Notes: a model not told the origin generated them from the letters alone. Shown: positions 43,138 to 53,700, numbered from the stretch's first letter. The stretch: 64,000 bases of DNA from Agarivorans sp050870875 (GCF_050870875.2 NZ_CP194041.2:4926870-4990869); one strand, 5' to 3'. Translations and numbers: made by a program.

Positions 43138-43701
43138 TTACGGGTTGGTGCCAGTTCCATTGTTACCAACGATTTTGTCTTTTAATTCAATAATCTTGCT
43201 AATTCCTGAACCCATTTTCATCAAACTTTTTAGAGTCTCGGGGCTCATGTTGTTTAAGGTATTCGACCATTGCGTGATTAATTCCAACAAGTCATGGATT
43301 TCAGCCATTTTTTGTTGGGTATAGCGATCCGCTTCATTTTCTGGAGGGTCGATTAAATTAGAACGTAACAGCGACAGGGTTGGATCTACTTCTCGCTTAG
43401 TTCTTTCTTCAAATACTGTTTTAGCCATCTCCCAAATTGAACCCGCAGCGGTAAAAAACTCTCGGCGCTGGCCTGCTTGATGGCTTAATTTAACTAGGCG
43501 CCATGATTGCAGCTCTTTTAAGGCCATGCTTACATTGCCTCGGCTAATCCCAAGTTGTTCCATAATTTGTTCGGCATGCAAGGGCTGTTGGTTGATCACC
43601 AATAAGGCGAGAATTTGTCCAACGGTGCGGTTAAAGCCCCAGCGACTGCCCATTTCGCCAAAATGAAGCACAAAAGCCTGGCTCTTCTCTGATAATTGCA
43701 T
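43138..43701 (-). CDS. GbsR/MarR family transcriptional regulator
   Basis: A 187-residue DNA-binding protein with an N-terminal winged helix-turn-helix (about 20-85; LGISRGNVSMALKELQSW near 46-63 is the recognition helix region) and a C-terminal helical region with acidic and Lys-rich turns. The GbsR family of MarR relatives often represses choline/osmolyte genes, but a copy upstream of bd oxidase genes is common in Pseudomonas-like and marine relatives. It probably controls cioAB, 26 bases downstream. The effector is unknown. Confidence 0.85.
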   Translation of the reverse strand: MQLSEKSQAFVLHFGEMGSRWGFNRTVGQILALLVINQQPLHAEQIMEQLGISRGNVSMALKELQSWRLVKLSHQAGQRREFFTAAGSIWEMAKTVFEERTKREVDPTLSLLRSNLIDPPENEADRYTQQKMAEIHDLLELITQWSNTLNNMSPETLKSLMKMGSGISKIIELKDKIVGNNGTGTNP

Positions 43702-43892
43702 CGGGCCGATTCCTTATTATTGAACTTTCAGAAAACGCTGAAACCTTATATTAAAATTGATTTAAGTCAATCTTTTTGGCTTTAGGTGGGTGTCTATTCT
43801 AAAATTTGCGCTGGGTTAAAGATTTTTGAGGGAAATTGTTGTTACTGATTTTTATTTGAGGTTTTTCGGCTACTGATTTGAATCGTTGAAGA

Positions 43893-43920
43893 AAAACCCT
43901 AAAAGATAATTTAGGGTTTT
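43893..43920 (-). terminator. Terminator after fmdB
   Basis: AAACCCTAAA/TTTAGGGTTT stem (43893-43920) on the minus strand, followed by T residues; 47 bases after the fmdB stop. It can also function on the plus strand. Confidence 0.7.
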
Positions 43921-43967
43921 ATGCGGTTTCAGCGATTAAGTGCGAATGTTTAGTATCTTCTGCTTAT

Positions 43968-44324
43968 TTAATGGCTGATCATCCAGGGACGCATGGAAGG
44001 AAACATTTTTTCTCCCTTGGCGGTATAAAATAGTTTTGAAGCACCTCGTTTGTGATGCTGACAGCCGCAGCCTTTTTTTAAGCGTTCAGTATTTTCTGCT
44101 CGGCTATCAACGGTTGAATGTTGCGGTTCATGTCTTGCTTGTTCGTTGCGGGCGATCGCCTGCTTGGTTTCTGCTGCCATATCTAATACTGTTGGCGGCA
44201 AAATAATTACCCTTGGTGCTAACTGATTGCACTGTGGACAAGCGGCCGGTTTAGCGCAGTCGTCTAAGGCAGCAAGTTGGTAAAATGCGCCATGTTCGGC
44301 ACATTTATAGTCATAAACAGGCAT
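43968..44324 (-). CDS. fmdB: FmdB-like zinc-ribbon protein
   Basis: A 118-residue protein. The N-terminus MPVYDYKCAEHG with a second CPQC knuckle (about residues 33-36) forms the FmdB zinc-ribbon typical of small regulatory proteins. A charged linker is followed by GCGCQHH near 87-93, another possible metal-binding site. In Methylophilus methylotrophus fmdB lies next to formamidase fmdA and is thought to regulate it. Here it follows fmdA by twelve bases on the same strand, the same order. Function beyond that is inference. Confidence 0.85.
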   Translation of the reverse strand: MPVYDYKCAEHGAFYQLAALDDCAKPAACPQCNQLAPRVIILPPTVLDMAAETKQAIARNEQARHEPQHSTVDSRAENTERLKKGCGCQHHKRGASKLFYTAKGEKMFPSMRPWMISH

Positions 44325-44336
44325 GGTTCACCTCTC

Positions 44337-45572
44337 TTATTTATCTAGATCTGGGGCTAAAGGCATATCGACACTGCCATCTAAATATTTTGTTGGACCT
44401 TCGGCGTTGGGTTTTATATCGAACTCGAAGATGTCGGTAGGTAACCAGAGGGTTGCGCAAGAGTTTGGCACATCGACCACGCCACTGAGATGTCCTTGTA
44501 CTGGTGCTGTGCCGAGTAAAGAGTAGGCCTGAGCACCACTGTAACCAAATTTCTTCAGGTATTCGATGGCGTTTAAGCAAGCTTGACGATAGGCCACATT
44601 GGCATCTAAATAATGTTGTTTGCCATGTTCATCTACCGAGATGCCTTCGAAAATCAGATAGTCATCGTAGCGAGGTGTAATTGGACTGGGTTTAAAAATG
44701 GGGTTTTTAATCGCGTATTTTGCCATGCCATCTTTGATTAAATTGACGCGAAGATGGATCCAACCTGCCATTTCAATGGCCCCACAGAAAGTGATTTCAC
44801 CATCGCCTTGGCTAAAGTGTAAATCACCCACCGATAAACCCGCATCTTTAACATAAACTGGGAAGTAGATTTTTGAGCCACGTGATAAGTCCTTAATATC
44901 ACAGTTACCACCATGTTCACGGGGGGGCACGGTTCTGGCTGCTTCTTCGGCGGCGACTTTCGCCTGATCGGGTTTCATTTTTCCCATGTGAGCCGTTGGT
45001 GCATAGGGAAGGGCGGCCAGCATTGGTACCCGCTCGGGGTTGGTATCAAATAGTTCTTTTTCCCGTTTGTTCCAGACGTCTAACATCTCTTTCGAGGGTA
45101 AACAGCCAATCAGGCCCGGGTGGATTAAGCCTGCAAATTCAACTCCTGGAATGTGCCGAGACTTGGTAAACATGCCGTTGAAATCCCAGATAGATTTTTG
45201 TGCTTCAGGGAAGTGTTCATCAAGGAAGCCTCCACCATTTTGTTTCGAGAAAAAGCCGTTGAAACCCCATTGTGAATCATCAAAGGTGCCAATATCGAGA
45301 ATATCAACTTCTAAGAGATCGCCAGGCTCGGCACCCGTAACCCCCACAGGACCCGATAAAAAGTGAACCTGAGATAAGTCGACATCTCGAACATCGGAAG
45401 CATCATCATTGTTTTTTATTTGCCCGCCAGTCCAGTCGATACATTCTAAAATAAAGTCGTCACCCGGTTTTACCATTGCCGCCATGGGAATATCTGGATG
45501 CCAGCGATTATGCAGTTTTTCATTGTCGTAGGCGGATTGTTTTAGATCTATTTTAATGATTGTTTGTGCCAT
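44337..45572 (-). CDS. fmdA: Formamidase/acetamidase FmdA
   Basis: A 411-residue amidase of the acetamidase/formamidase family, which hydrolyses formamide to formate and ammonia. LSGPVGVTGAEPGDLLEV near 72-89 and GVEFAGLIHPGLIGCLPS near 143-160 are characteristic stretches, and HGGNCDIKDL near 219-228 is the metal-binding core. No signal peptide, so cytosolic. Fifth or later gene of the urt-fmd unit, 38 bases after urtE. Formamide and related short amides are the likely substrates; urease is absent from the window. Confidence 0.95.
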   Translation of the reverse strand: MAQTIIKIDLKQSAYDNEKLHNRWHPDIPMAAMVKPGDDFILECIDWTGGQIKNNDDASDVRDVDLSQVHFLSGPVGVTGAEPGDLLEVDILDIGTFDDSQWGFNGFFSKQNGGGFLDEHFPEAQKSIWDFNGMFTKSRHIPGVEFAGLIHPGLIGCLPSKEMLDVWNKREKELFDTNPERVPMLAALPYAPTAHMGKMKPDQAKVAAEEAARTVPPREHGGNCDIKDLSRGSKIYFPVYVKDAGLSVGDLHFSQGDGEITFCGAIEMAGWIHLRVNLIKDGMAKYAIKNPIFKPSPITPRYDDYLIFEGISVDEHGKQHYLDANVAYRQACLNAIEYLKKFGYSGAQAYSLLGTAPVQGHLSGVVDVPNSCATLWLPTDIFEFDIKPNAEGPTKYLDGSVDMPLAPDLDK

Positions 45573-45610
45573 GGTTATTCTCCTTGAGTATCAATTTCCA
45601 TGTATTGCCT

Positions 45611-46300
45611 TTACACCGACAAATAGGCGGCGACTTGGTTTTCATCTACTTCATCACGCTGAACGTCGTGAACGATTTTTCCTTTTTCGATAACTAAGAT
45701 GCGATCCGCAACATCAAGGGCAAAGCTCAGTACCTGCTCCGAGACTACGATTGATAAGCCGCGTTGATCACGGATCTGTTTGAGGGTTTTAGCCATATCT
45801 TTAATGATTGAAGGTTGGATCCCTTCAGTCGGTTCATCCAATAGCAATACGCTGGGATTACTGGCTAAGGCGCGGGCAATCGCCAGTTGCTGTTGCTGTC
45901 CTCCTGATAAATTACCGCCGCGTCGATGGCGCATTTCCCATAACACCGGAAAGGTACTATAGAGGTCGTCCGGTACCCGTTTGGCATTGCTGGTGGTTAA
46001 ACCCGTTTCGATATTCTCTTGTACCGTCATCGTGGAAAAAATCATTCGTCCCTGGGGCACAAAACCTAAACCAGCAGCCACCCGCTGGTGACTCTTTTTA
46101 TGACACAGTTCTTTACCAGCCAGCTTTAGCTGACCGCGGCGACTGGGGATGATTCCGATCAGTGATTTCATGAGGGTGGTTTTGCCCATACCATTACGGC
46201 CTAAAATAGCGACAATTTCATTCGCCTTGAGTGAAAAGTTCAAATCGGATATCACTTCACTTTGGCCATAGGCAACGTGGTAATTAGTTAGCTCGAGCAT
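45611..46300 (-). CDS. urtE: Urea/short-amide ABC transporter ATP-binding protein UrtE
   Basis: A 229-residue ABC ATPase: Walker A GRNGMGKTT near 34-42, signature LSGGQQQQ near 132-139 and Walker B VLLLDEPTEGIQP near 153-165. In urea transporters UrtE and UrtD form the ATPase pair. Close in size and position to UrtE of cyanobacteria and gammaproteobacteria and to FmdF-like proteins of M. methylotrophus. Eleven bases after urtD. Confidence 0.93.
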   Translation of the reverse strand: MLELTNYHVAYGQSEVISDLNFSLKANEIVAILGRNGMGKTTLMKSLIGIIPSRRGQLKLAGKELCHKKSHQRVAAGLGFVPQGRMIFSTMTVQENIETGLTTSNAKRVPDDLYSTFPVLWEMRHRRGGNLSGGQQQQLAIARALASNPSVLLLDEPTEGIQPSIIKDMAKTLKQIRDQRGLSIVVSEQVLSFALDVADRILVIEKGKIVHDVQRDEVDENQVAAYLSV

Positions 46301-46311
46301 GCTTGTTCTCC

Positions 46312-47064
46312 TTAATGGCCAAGGTAGACTTCAATAACTTTGGGATCATTTTTTACCCGCTGCATTGAGCCTTCCGATAAGACCTTGCCTTGGTGCAATA
46401 CGGTGACTCGGTCAGCAATGTCTTCGACAAATTGCATATCGTGTTCGATCACCAATACCGAACGATTCTTGGTGATGCTTTGCAGTAGCTCGGCAGTTTG
46501 TTTACGCTCGGCCACCGACATGCCAGCGACGGGTTCGTCGAGCATCAATAGTTCTGGATCTTGGATCAGCAACATGCCTATTTCTAACCATTGTTTTTGG
46601 CCATGGCTGAGTAAGTCGGCTTGCTGGTGGAGTTTGTCGCTGAGGTATACCATTTCGGCAATTTCTGTAATTTTGTCTGTTACCGCTTGGTCTCGTTTAA
46701 AGGTTAATGCTCCCCATACATTGCGACCCCGTGGATAAGATATCTCTAAGTTTTCGAATACGCTGAGATCTTCATAGATGGAAGGATTTTGAAATTTGCG
46801 ACCAACTCCCGCATGGACAATTTGATGCTCTTTCAGTTTGGTTAACTCTTGTTGCTTAAATTTAATCGAGCCCTCGGTGGCTTTAGTTCTGCCACAGATT
46901 AAATCTAAAACGGTGGTTTTTCCGGCACCATTGGGGCCAATAATCACCCGAATTTCTTGCTCTTCTACATATAGCGATAGGTCATCGACAGCCTTAAATC
47001 CATCAAAGGAAACGCTGAGGCCTTCAACACTGAGAACAAAGTCTTTCTTATTAGGCTGAGACAT
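46312..47064 (-). CDS. urtD: Urea/short-amide ABC transporter ATP-binding protein UrtD
   Basis: A 250-residue ABC ATPase: Walker A GPNGAGKTT near 43-51, signature LSHGQKQWLEIG near 151-162 and Walker B LLMLDEPVAGMS near 170-181. The signature has H in place of the second glycine, as is common in the LivG/UrtD branch. Overlaps the end of urtC by fourteen bases, so translation is coupled. Confidence 0.93.
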   Translation of the reverse strand: MSQPNKKDFVLSVEGLSVSFDGFKAVDDLSLYVEEQEIRVIIGPNGAGKTTVLDLICGRTKATEGSIKFKQQELTKLKEHQIVHAGVGRKFQNPSIYEDLSVFENLEISYPRGRNVWGALTFKRDQAVTDKITEIAEMVYLSDKLHQQADLLSHGQKQWLEIGMLLIQDPELLMLDEPVAGMSVAERKQTAELLQSITKNRSVLVIEHDMQFVEDIADRVTVLHQGKVLSEGSMQRVKNDPKVIEVYLGH

Positions 47065-48235
47065 TTCGACGCTCCTCTATATCTGTAGGCTCAGTGCTTG
47101 GCGGAGCAGGCTCAATCAACTCAAGTGCAACAGGTTGACGTTGACGAAAGCGGCTTAACCAAGGATGGATGTAACTTTGATAGAGTCCTGCCAAACCATC
47201 GGGAAAGGCTAACACCACGCCGATAAATAAAGCGCCCATGGCAAATAACCACAGCTCTGGGAAGGATTCAGAGAAAGTGGTTTTGGCTAAGTTCACTACA
47301 AGCGTGCCGTAAATCGCTCCCAGTAGTGATAAGCGTCCACCCACCGCACAGAAAATCACCATTTCAATCGAGGGCACAATGCCAACGAAGGAAGGCGACA
47401 TAAAACCGACTTGAAGGGTGAACATGGCGCCACCAATTGCCGAGAAAGCCGCAGCGATACAGAAGATAAAAATTTTGAAATTAGCCACGTTATAACCAGA
47501 GAAACGAACTCGATCTTCTTTCTCTCGCATCGCAACCAGTAAGCGGCCCAACTTACAATTTTTGATGTATAAGGCGATAAATAAACACGCGAGTAACAAA
47601 GCTGCATTCACGAAATACAACAGGGTCTGTGCTGATTCACTGCGAATATCCCAAGTCAAAAATGTCCGTAGATCGGTGATCCCATTCACTCCGCCGGTAT
47701 AACCCTGTTGGCCAATAATTAATATGCTGAGGATGGCGGCAATAGCCTGAGTGATAATCGCAAAGTACACCCCACCGACTCGGCGGGTAAACATTGCAAG
47801 TCCAATGATAAAAGCAAATAACATCGGTACTGCAATTACGGCTAGCAGGGTAAAGCTTAAGCTGTGGAAGGGTTGCCAAAACCATGGCAATTCCGTGAGC
47901 TGGTTCCAATCCATAAAATCTGGAATACCCGGTGTAGATTGGATGGCCGTAGCTTCCGGGTTGGAGGCTTCTAGTTTTAAGAACATGGCCATGCAATAAC
48001 CGCCTAAGCCAAAAAACACCCCTTGGCCAAGGCTTAAAATACCGCCACAACCCCAGCATAAAACTAGGCCCAGTGCGACAAAGGCATAGGTGAGGTATTT
48101 ACCGACTAAATTTAACCGAAATGCATCTAAACATAGCGGTAGGATAATCAAGATAAGCGCAGCCAGTAGCAGGTATTGCCACCATGCGATACGGTTTCGA
48201 CTGTGCTCGGTTTGAGCTTCTATTGGAGTGAACAT
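47051..48235 (-). CDS. urtC: Urea/short-amide ABC transporter permease UrtC
   Basis: A 394-residue inner-membrane permease of the branched-chain amino acid family (LivM-like) with about nine helices. The cytosolic EAA-like loop in VRFSGYNVANFKIFIFC near 239-255 fits the family. It is longer than LivM, which is normal for UrtC. GGAG seven bases before the ATG supports the start. Follows urtB by eleven bases. Confidence 0.93.
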   Translation of the reverse strand: MFTPIEAQTEHSRNRIAWWQYLLLAALILIILPLCLDAFRLNLVGKYLTYAFVALGLVLCWGCGGILSLGQGVFFGLGGYCMAMFLKLEASNPEATAIQSTPGIPDFMDWNQLTELPWFWQPFHSLSFTLLAVIAVPMLFAFIIGLAMFTRRVGGVYFAIITQAIAAILSILIIGQQGYTGGVNGITDLRTFLTWDIRSESAQTLLYFVNAALLLACLFIALYIKNCKLGRLLVAMREKEDRVRFSGYNVANFKIFIFCIAAAFSAIGGAMFTLQVGFMSPSFVGIVPSIEMVIFCAVGGRLSLLGAIYGTLVVNLAKTTFSESFPELWLFAMGALFIGVVLAFPDGLAGLYQSYIHPWLSRFRQRQPVALELIEPAPPSTEPTDIEERRNVSA

Positions 48236-48246
48236 GGTGACTCTCC

Positions 48247-49173
48247 CTAGCGACGAATTTTCAATGAAAACAGACCTTGGGGACGGAGCATCAGAATGCC
48301 AACCACGGTCAATAAGGTGAGAACTTTAGCCATCGAACCACTGAGGAAAAACTCCATGGTGGATTGGGCTTGAGAGATGGTAAATGCTGAAGCAACAGTG
48401 CCGAGCAGGCTGGAAGCGCCACCAAATACCACGACAAGGAAGGTATCAACAATATACTGTTGTCCAGCGGTTGGGCCTGTCGATCCGACCATGGTGAAGG
48501 CTGAGCCAGCAATACCAGCAATACCGCAGCCTAGGGCAAAGGTATAACGATCTACTTTTTCGGTATTAATCCCGACGGCACCCGCCATGGCTCGATTTTG
48601 GACCACGGCTCGGGTTTGCTTACCTAAACGTGATTTTTGCATTAGTAGGTAAACGCAAAAGGTAATCACGATAGTTAGACCCATCACGAAGATCCCATTA
48701 ATCGGAACTTCGATGATGTCGGTAATGGCATAAGAGCCCATCAGCCAATCGGGTAGACTCACACCGACTTCTCGGGCGCCGAATACGGTGCGATAAACTT
48801 GTTGTAGGATCAGGCTTAAGCCCCAGGTGGCAAGTAAGGTATCTAATGGGCGTTTGTATAAGTGGCGGATCATCGCCCATTCCACCAGCGCACCTAAGGC
48901 GGCTGTGCAAATAAAGGCGAACAGCATCGCGACCAAGAAATAGCCGTCGTATAGTCCGGGAAAATAGTGAGTAAACAGTTGCGAAGTTAAATAGGTGATG
49001 TAGGCGCCTAGGATCATAAATTCGCCATGTGCCATATTAATCACACCCATTTGACCGAATATGATGGCAAGGCCTAAGGCCATAAGAACAAAAACAGAAA
49101 AGAGAATTAGACCGGCAAATCCTTGCATAGCAAAAATAGCGGTGAGTTCTGCACTGGTATAATCGGCAAACAT
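48247..49173 (-). CDS. urtB: Urea/short-amide ABC transporter permease UrtB
   Basis: A 308-residue permease (LivH-like) with eight or nine helices. GQMGVINMAHGEFMILGAY near 43-61 is the family signature at its N-terminal third, and LGCGIAGIAGSAFT lies near 204-217. The start at 49173 is preferred: GAGGGA stands six bases upstream and the protein begins just before the first helix. The frame extends 19 codons to 49230. Together with UrtC forms the membrane channel. Confidence 0.92.
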   Translation of the reverse strand: MFADYTSAELTAIFAMQGFAGLILFSVFVLMALGLAIIFGQMGVINMAHGEFMILGAYITYLTSQLFTHYFPGLYDGYFLVAMLFAFICTAALGALVEWAMIRHLYKRPLDTLLATWGLSLILQQVYRTVFGAREVGVSLPDWLMGSYAITDIIEVPINGIFVMGLTIVITFCVYLLMQKSRLGKQTRAVVQNRAMAGAVGINTEKVDRYTFALGCGIAGIAGSAFTMVGSTGPTAGQQYIVDTFLVVVFGGASSLLGTVASAFTISQAQSTMEFFLSGSMAKVLTLLTVVGILMLRPQGLFSLKIRR

Positions 49174-49236
49174 AGCAAATCCCTCGTGAACGCTTGCGAA
49201 AACAGAAGTTGGCCTGTTAACACAGGCCATGAGTTT

Positions 49237-50499
49237 TTACTGATAACCTTCAGGGAATGGATTGGGTTCAATCAGCTCATCGGTCTCATAAACGATGTCA
49301 TACTGGCCATCTGCTTTGGCATGACCAATTCGGGTTTTTGACCAAAGGTGATGGTTAGGGTGAACTCGTACATAACCTTCTGGGGCGGTGGTAAGCTCGA
49401 TCCCTGGTGAAGCTTCACGTACTTTATCGATATCGAAAGACCCTGCTTTTTCTACGGCGGCCTTCCATAACCAAGGGCCTAGATAAGCGGCTTGAGTCAC
49501 ATCGCCAATGACAATGTCATCTCCCCAGCGTTTTTTAAAGGCGGCAACAAATTGTTGGTTGTTTTGATTGGTGAGGCTTTGGAAGTATTTCATTGCGGCA
49601 TAAGCGCCTTGAATGTTTTCACCGCCAATTCCCAGGATTTCATCTTCGGTGACTGAAATTGTGAGAACCAATGGTTTTTCCTTGGTCATATCGATCCCGG
49701 CGGCTTTCAATTGTTTATAGAAAGCGACATTGGATCCACCCACGACGATGGCATAAATCACATCGGGTTTTTTCAGCTTAATTTTGTTTATCACTGAGTT
49801 AAATTGGGTATGACCGAGCGGATAGTACTCTTCGCCTACGACTTTTAGGCCGAGTTTTTCGATGTGTTTGCGGGCTATTTTGTTGGAAGTGCGTGGCCAG
49901 ATATAGTCAGAGCCGAGTAGGAAGAAGCTTTTCGCGCCCTTGGTTTTTGTTACCCAGTCAATTCCTGCGATAATTTGTTGCGTGGCTTCTTGGCCCGTAT
50001 AAATGACATTGGGTGACTGCTCTAAACCTTCGTAAAAAGTCGGGTAGTAAAGCATGCCGTTATATTGCTCAAATACAGGTAATACAGCTTTACGTGAGGC
50101 TGATGTCCAACAGCCAAATACAGCCGCCGCTTTGTCTCTTACCAGTAGTTTTTTAGATTTTTCAGCAAAGGTTGGCCAATCACTAGCTCCATCTTCTTGA
50201 ATATATTCAATCTTTCTGCCGAGTATGCCGCCCATGGCATTAATTTGTTCGATCGCAAGCATTTCAGCCTGAACCGATCCGGTTTCACTGATCGCCATAG
50301 TGCCGGTGACCGAATGTAAGATCCCAACCTTTACCGTGTCATCGGTCACGGCGAGCCCCGTGGTATTAATGACATCGGTAGCGGGGTTTGCCGCTAAGCT
50401 GAGCTGAGAAACCAGCATCGCAGCGGGCAGCGCCAGCATTCCCTTGAGTAGTTGGCGACGTAAGCGTGTACGTAGGCCTGTGTTGGTGGTTTTTTGCAT
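49237..50499 (-). CDS. urtA: Urea/short-amide ABC transporter substrate-binding protein UrtA
   Basis: A 420-residue periplasmic binding protein. The N-terminus has a Tat-like motif RRQLLKG near 13-19, then a hydrophobic stretch ending LSLAA, so export as a folded protein is possible. The mature part resembles UrtA and FmdD: HSVTGTMAISE near 61-71, FGCWTSASRK near 115-124 and YYPTFYEGLE near 136-145. The ligand is urea, formamide or another short amide. The frame extends to 50601, but the ATG at 50499 has AGGGA seven bases upstream. First gene of the operon; the promoter lies in the 294-base gap to the chimeric kinase gene. Confidence 0.93.
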   Translation of the reverse strand: MQKTTNTGLRTRLRRQLLKGMLALPAAMLVSQLSLAANPATDVINTTGLAVTDDTVKVGILHSVTGTMAISETGSVQAEMLAIEQINAMGGILGRKIEYIQEDGASDWPTFAEKSKKLLVRDKAAAVFGCWTSASRKAVLPVFEQYNGMLYYPTFYEGLEQSPNVIYTGQEATQQIIAGIDWVTKTKGAKSFFLLGSDYIWPRTSNKIARKHIEKLGLKVVGEEYYPLGHTQFNSVINKIKLKKPDVIYAIVVGGSNVAFYKQLKAAGIDMTKEKPLVLTISVTEDEILGIGGENIQGAYAAMKYFQSLTNQNNQQFVAAFKKRWGDDIVIGDVTQAAYLGPWLWKAAVEKAGSFDIDKVREASPGIELTTAPEGYVRVHPNHHLWSKTRIGHAKADGQYDIVYETDELIEPNPFPEGYQ

Positions 50500-50793
50500 A
50501 ATGATATCCCTATATGTGGTGGATGCTTTACCGAGACTTGGCGGTAGAGCCATCATGCAAAACTTATTGCGGGAGGGTAATGAGCTAATCACCCTAGGCA
50601 ACTACGTCATTTAACGCATGGTTATGCGGAGCGCATCGGGTTAGGGTCAGAGTGACAGCCAAGGCGCAAATAATATTTATAGATAACATAATAACTTACT
50701 GATTTTGTTGATTATTTAAATATTAAGATAAGATGTATAGGCTTGATTCGTGCTTAAAATAGAACTTAACCAAGTGCTTGGAGTTAGTCAGGG
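50500..50793. other. urtA-kinase divergent control region
   Basis: AT-rich divergent promoter region. It contains CGCAT (50615-50619), ATGCG (50624-50628) and a further CGCAT (50632-50636), an inverted plus direct arrangement that could bind the LuxR-type regulator. The strongly AT-rich stretch from 50665 to 50740 presumably carries the promoter of the kinase gene. No hexamer pair was assigned. Confidence 0.4.
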
Positions 50794-53700
50794 ATGAAAG
50801 ACCAGCATGTATTTAAGGTGAGGAGGAATTATAACCGTTGGGTAGTGAACCAAACCTTAGAAGATTATGCCTTACGTTTTACCGCGAAGCGGGCCCGCCA
50901 GTGGTCGGCGGCACGCGTTGCTAATACTGCCATTGGTGCGATCTCTTTCTTAGCTTTGGAAGCGATTGGCGGGGCGATTATGTTGAATTATGGCTTCACC
51001 AATGCCTTAGCCGCTATCATGATTGTTTCAGCGATTATCTTTTGCTGTGGCATTCCTATTTCTTATTATGCTGCCCGCTACGGGGTGGATATTGATTTAC
51101 TGACCCGCGGCGCAGGTTTTGGTTATATTGGTTCAACCATTACTTCGCTAATTTATGCGTCATTTACCTTCATTTTTTTCGCCATAGAATCGGCCATTAT
51201 GGCTTCGGCCTTAGACTTGCTGTTTGGGATCCCTGTGAGTTGGGGGTATCTACTTTGTGCTGTGTTGGTGATTCCGTTGGTGACGCATGGCATTACTTTT
51301 ATCAGTCGCTTTCACCTATGGACTCAGCCTTTATGGATCGTGCTGCAACTGACCCCTTTTGTGTTTATTTTATGGAATGAATGGTCATCGGTAGACAGTT
51401 GGACTCACTACCGCGGCCGTCACCAGAAAGTTACCGATGATGGTTTTAGTTTGCATTTATTTGGTGCAGCGGCGGGGGTATTGTTCTCTTTAATGGGGCA
51501 AATTGGTGAGCAAGTCGATTTTCTACGTTTTATGCCAGAAAAAACCAAGCGTAAACCCTTTTATTGGTGGTTCGCCTTGATTAGTGCGGGTCCGGGTTGG
51601 GTGATCATTGGCGCGATTAAAGTTTTAATGGGGACTTTTTTGGTGGTGTTGGCGCTTGATGCACAGGTTGACCCCCGAGTGGCCGATGATCCGATCCAGA
51701 TGTATCAGGTTGCCTTCTCTTATGTGAGTTCTCAGCCTTTGGTTGCGTTGTCTTTAGCGGGCATTTTTGTGATTGTTTGCCAGCTCAAGATCAATGTAAC
51801 AAACGCTTATGCTGGCTCTATTGCTTGGTCTAACTTTTTTTCTCGTTTAACTCATAGTCATCCGGGACGGGTGGTTTGGTTGGTTTTTAATGTGATTATT
51901 GCGTTGTTGATTATGGAGTTGGGTATTTATGCGGAGATAGAAGATACGCTTGGGATTTATTCGAATATGGCGGTCGCTTGGGTTGGCGCTTTGGTTGCCG
52001 ATTTAGTGATTAATAAACCGCTTGGTTTAAGTCCTAAATACATTGAGTTTAAACGAGCACATCTCTATGACATTAACCCGGTGGGAGTTGGGTCGATGTT
52101 ACTGGCATCGTTGATTGGTATTTATTGTTATAGCGGAAACTTAGGCGCTTTAGCTCAATCCTTATCGCCATTTATAGGTTTAAGCGTGGCTTTTGTTTGT
52201 TCTCCGCTCATTGCTATCTTAACCAAAGGGCGTTATTACCTCGCTCGCGAACCCAATTTGGCAGCGCTTAAACAAACCGATTGTACCGTTTGCCAAAATA
52301 ATTTCGAACCGGAAGATCTCGCTTTCTGCCCTGCCTACGGGGGCGCGATATGTTCATTATGCTGCACCCTTGATGCGCGTTGTCATGACCAATGTAAAAG
52401 CAATGCTCGTTTCGCTCAGCAACTAAGCCAGTTTGTGGCCTTAGTTTTACCTAAGTCGGTATCTTCGTTAATGAATACTCGTTTATTACATTTTTCGGGC
52501 TTGATGTTTTTGATTGCATCCTTGGTCGCGGGTTTATTCTATTTGGTGTACTTACGGATCCCCAGTGATGATATGACGACTCAGTTGGTGGTGTCGGGAA
52601 CTCTGAGTCAGGTGTTTTTTCTATTGATGATCATTGTTGGGGTATTGGTTTGGTTATTTGTATTAGCCAACGACAGTCGTCAATTTGCCTTAGATGAATC
52701 AAAACGACAGACGCAACTGTTAAGCCGAGAAATTGCCGCTCACGAAGCCACCGATCTGGCTTTACAGCAAGCCAAAGAAACTGCCGAGTCGGCCAATCAG
52801 GCGAAGAGTCGCTACTTAACCAGTATTAGTCATGAGCTAAGGACACCACTCAACTCAATCCTCGGTTATGCTCAACTATTAGAAAATAGCCATGATTTAG
52901 CCAAGCCCTATCTTAGTAAGGTGGCTTTGATTAAACGAAGTGGTGAACATCTTGCCGATATCATCGAAGGTTTATTAGATATTTCAAGAATAGAAGCGGG
53001 GCGTTTAGAACTACATCGAGATCAGGTTGCGATTGCCGATTTACTGGATGATTTGGTGGCAATGTTTAGTTTACAGGCGAAAGAGAAAGGGATTGAGTTT
53101 TACTATCATCCTAGCCGCTATTTACCAAAATGGGTGACCTCCGATGAAACCCATTTACGACAAATCTTAATTAATTTGTTATCCAATGCCGTCAAGTTTA
53201 CCGCCCAAGGTTCGGTATCATTTGCAGTTCGTTATCGAAACCAAGTCGCCGAATTTACCATTAGTGATACCGGCTTTGGGATTGATGAGCAAGATCTTGA
53301 ACGTATCTTTCGTCCTTTTGAGAGGGTACGTAAGCCGGGACAGTCCCATAGTCCGGGCACTGGCTTGGGTTTAACTATCACTCAACTATTGACCGATATT
53401 ATGGGCGGTGATCTCAATGTAAGTAGCAAGGCTCAGCAAGGCAGTGTTTTTAAACTGAGTTTGATGTTATCTAGTATCGATAGCCCAGTGCGACCGCTAC
53501 TCAGGCCTCGAAAAATCGCTGCCATTGAAGGTGAAAGTAAAACGGTGATGGTGGTGGATGATGATGCTAATCATCGCGGCTTAGTGGTCGAAATTCTCAG
53601 TCCTTTGGGATTTGTTGTTTTAGAAGCGGCTGACCCTTATGCCTGCCTCAATCATCTTGGTCATGCTGATATCGACTTATATTTATTAGATATTTCGATG

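Noticed and set aside
50500..50601. Upstream extension of UrtA to 50601
   Set aside because: The ATG at 50499 has AGGGA at suitable spacing and begins directly before the twin-arginine signal; the extension has no such support.
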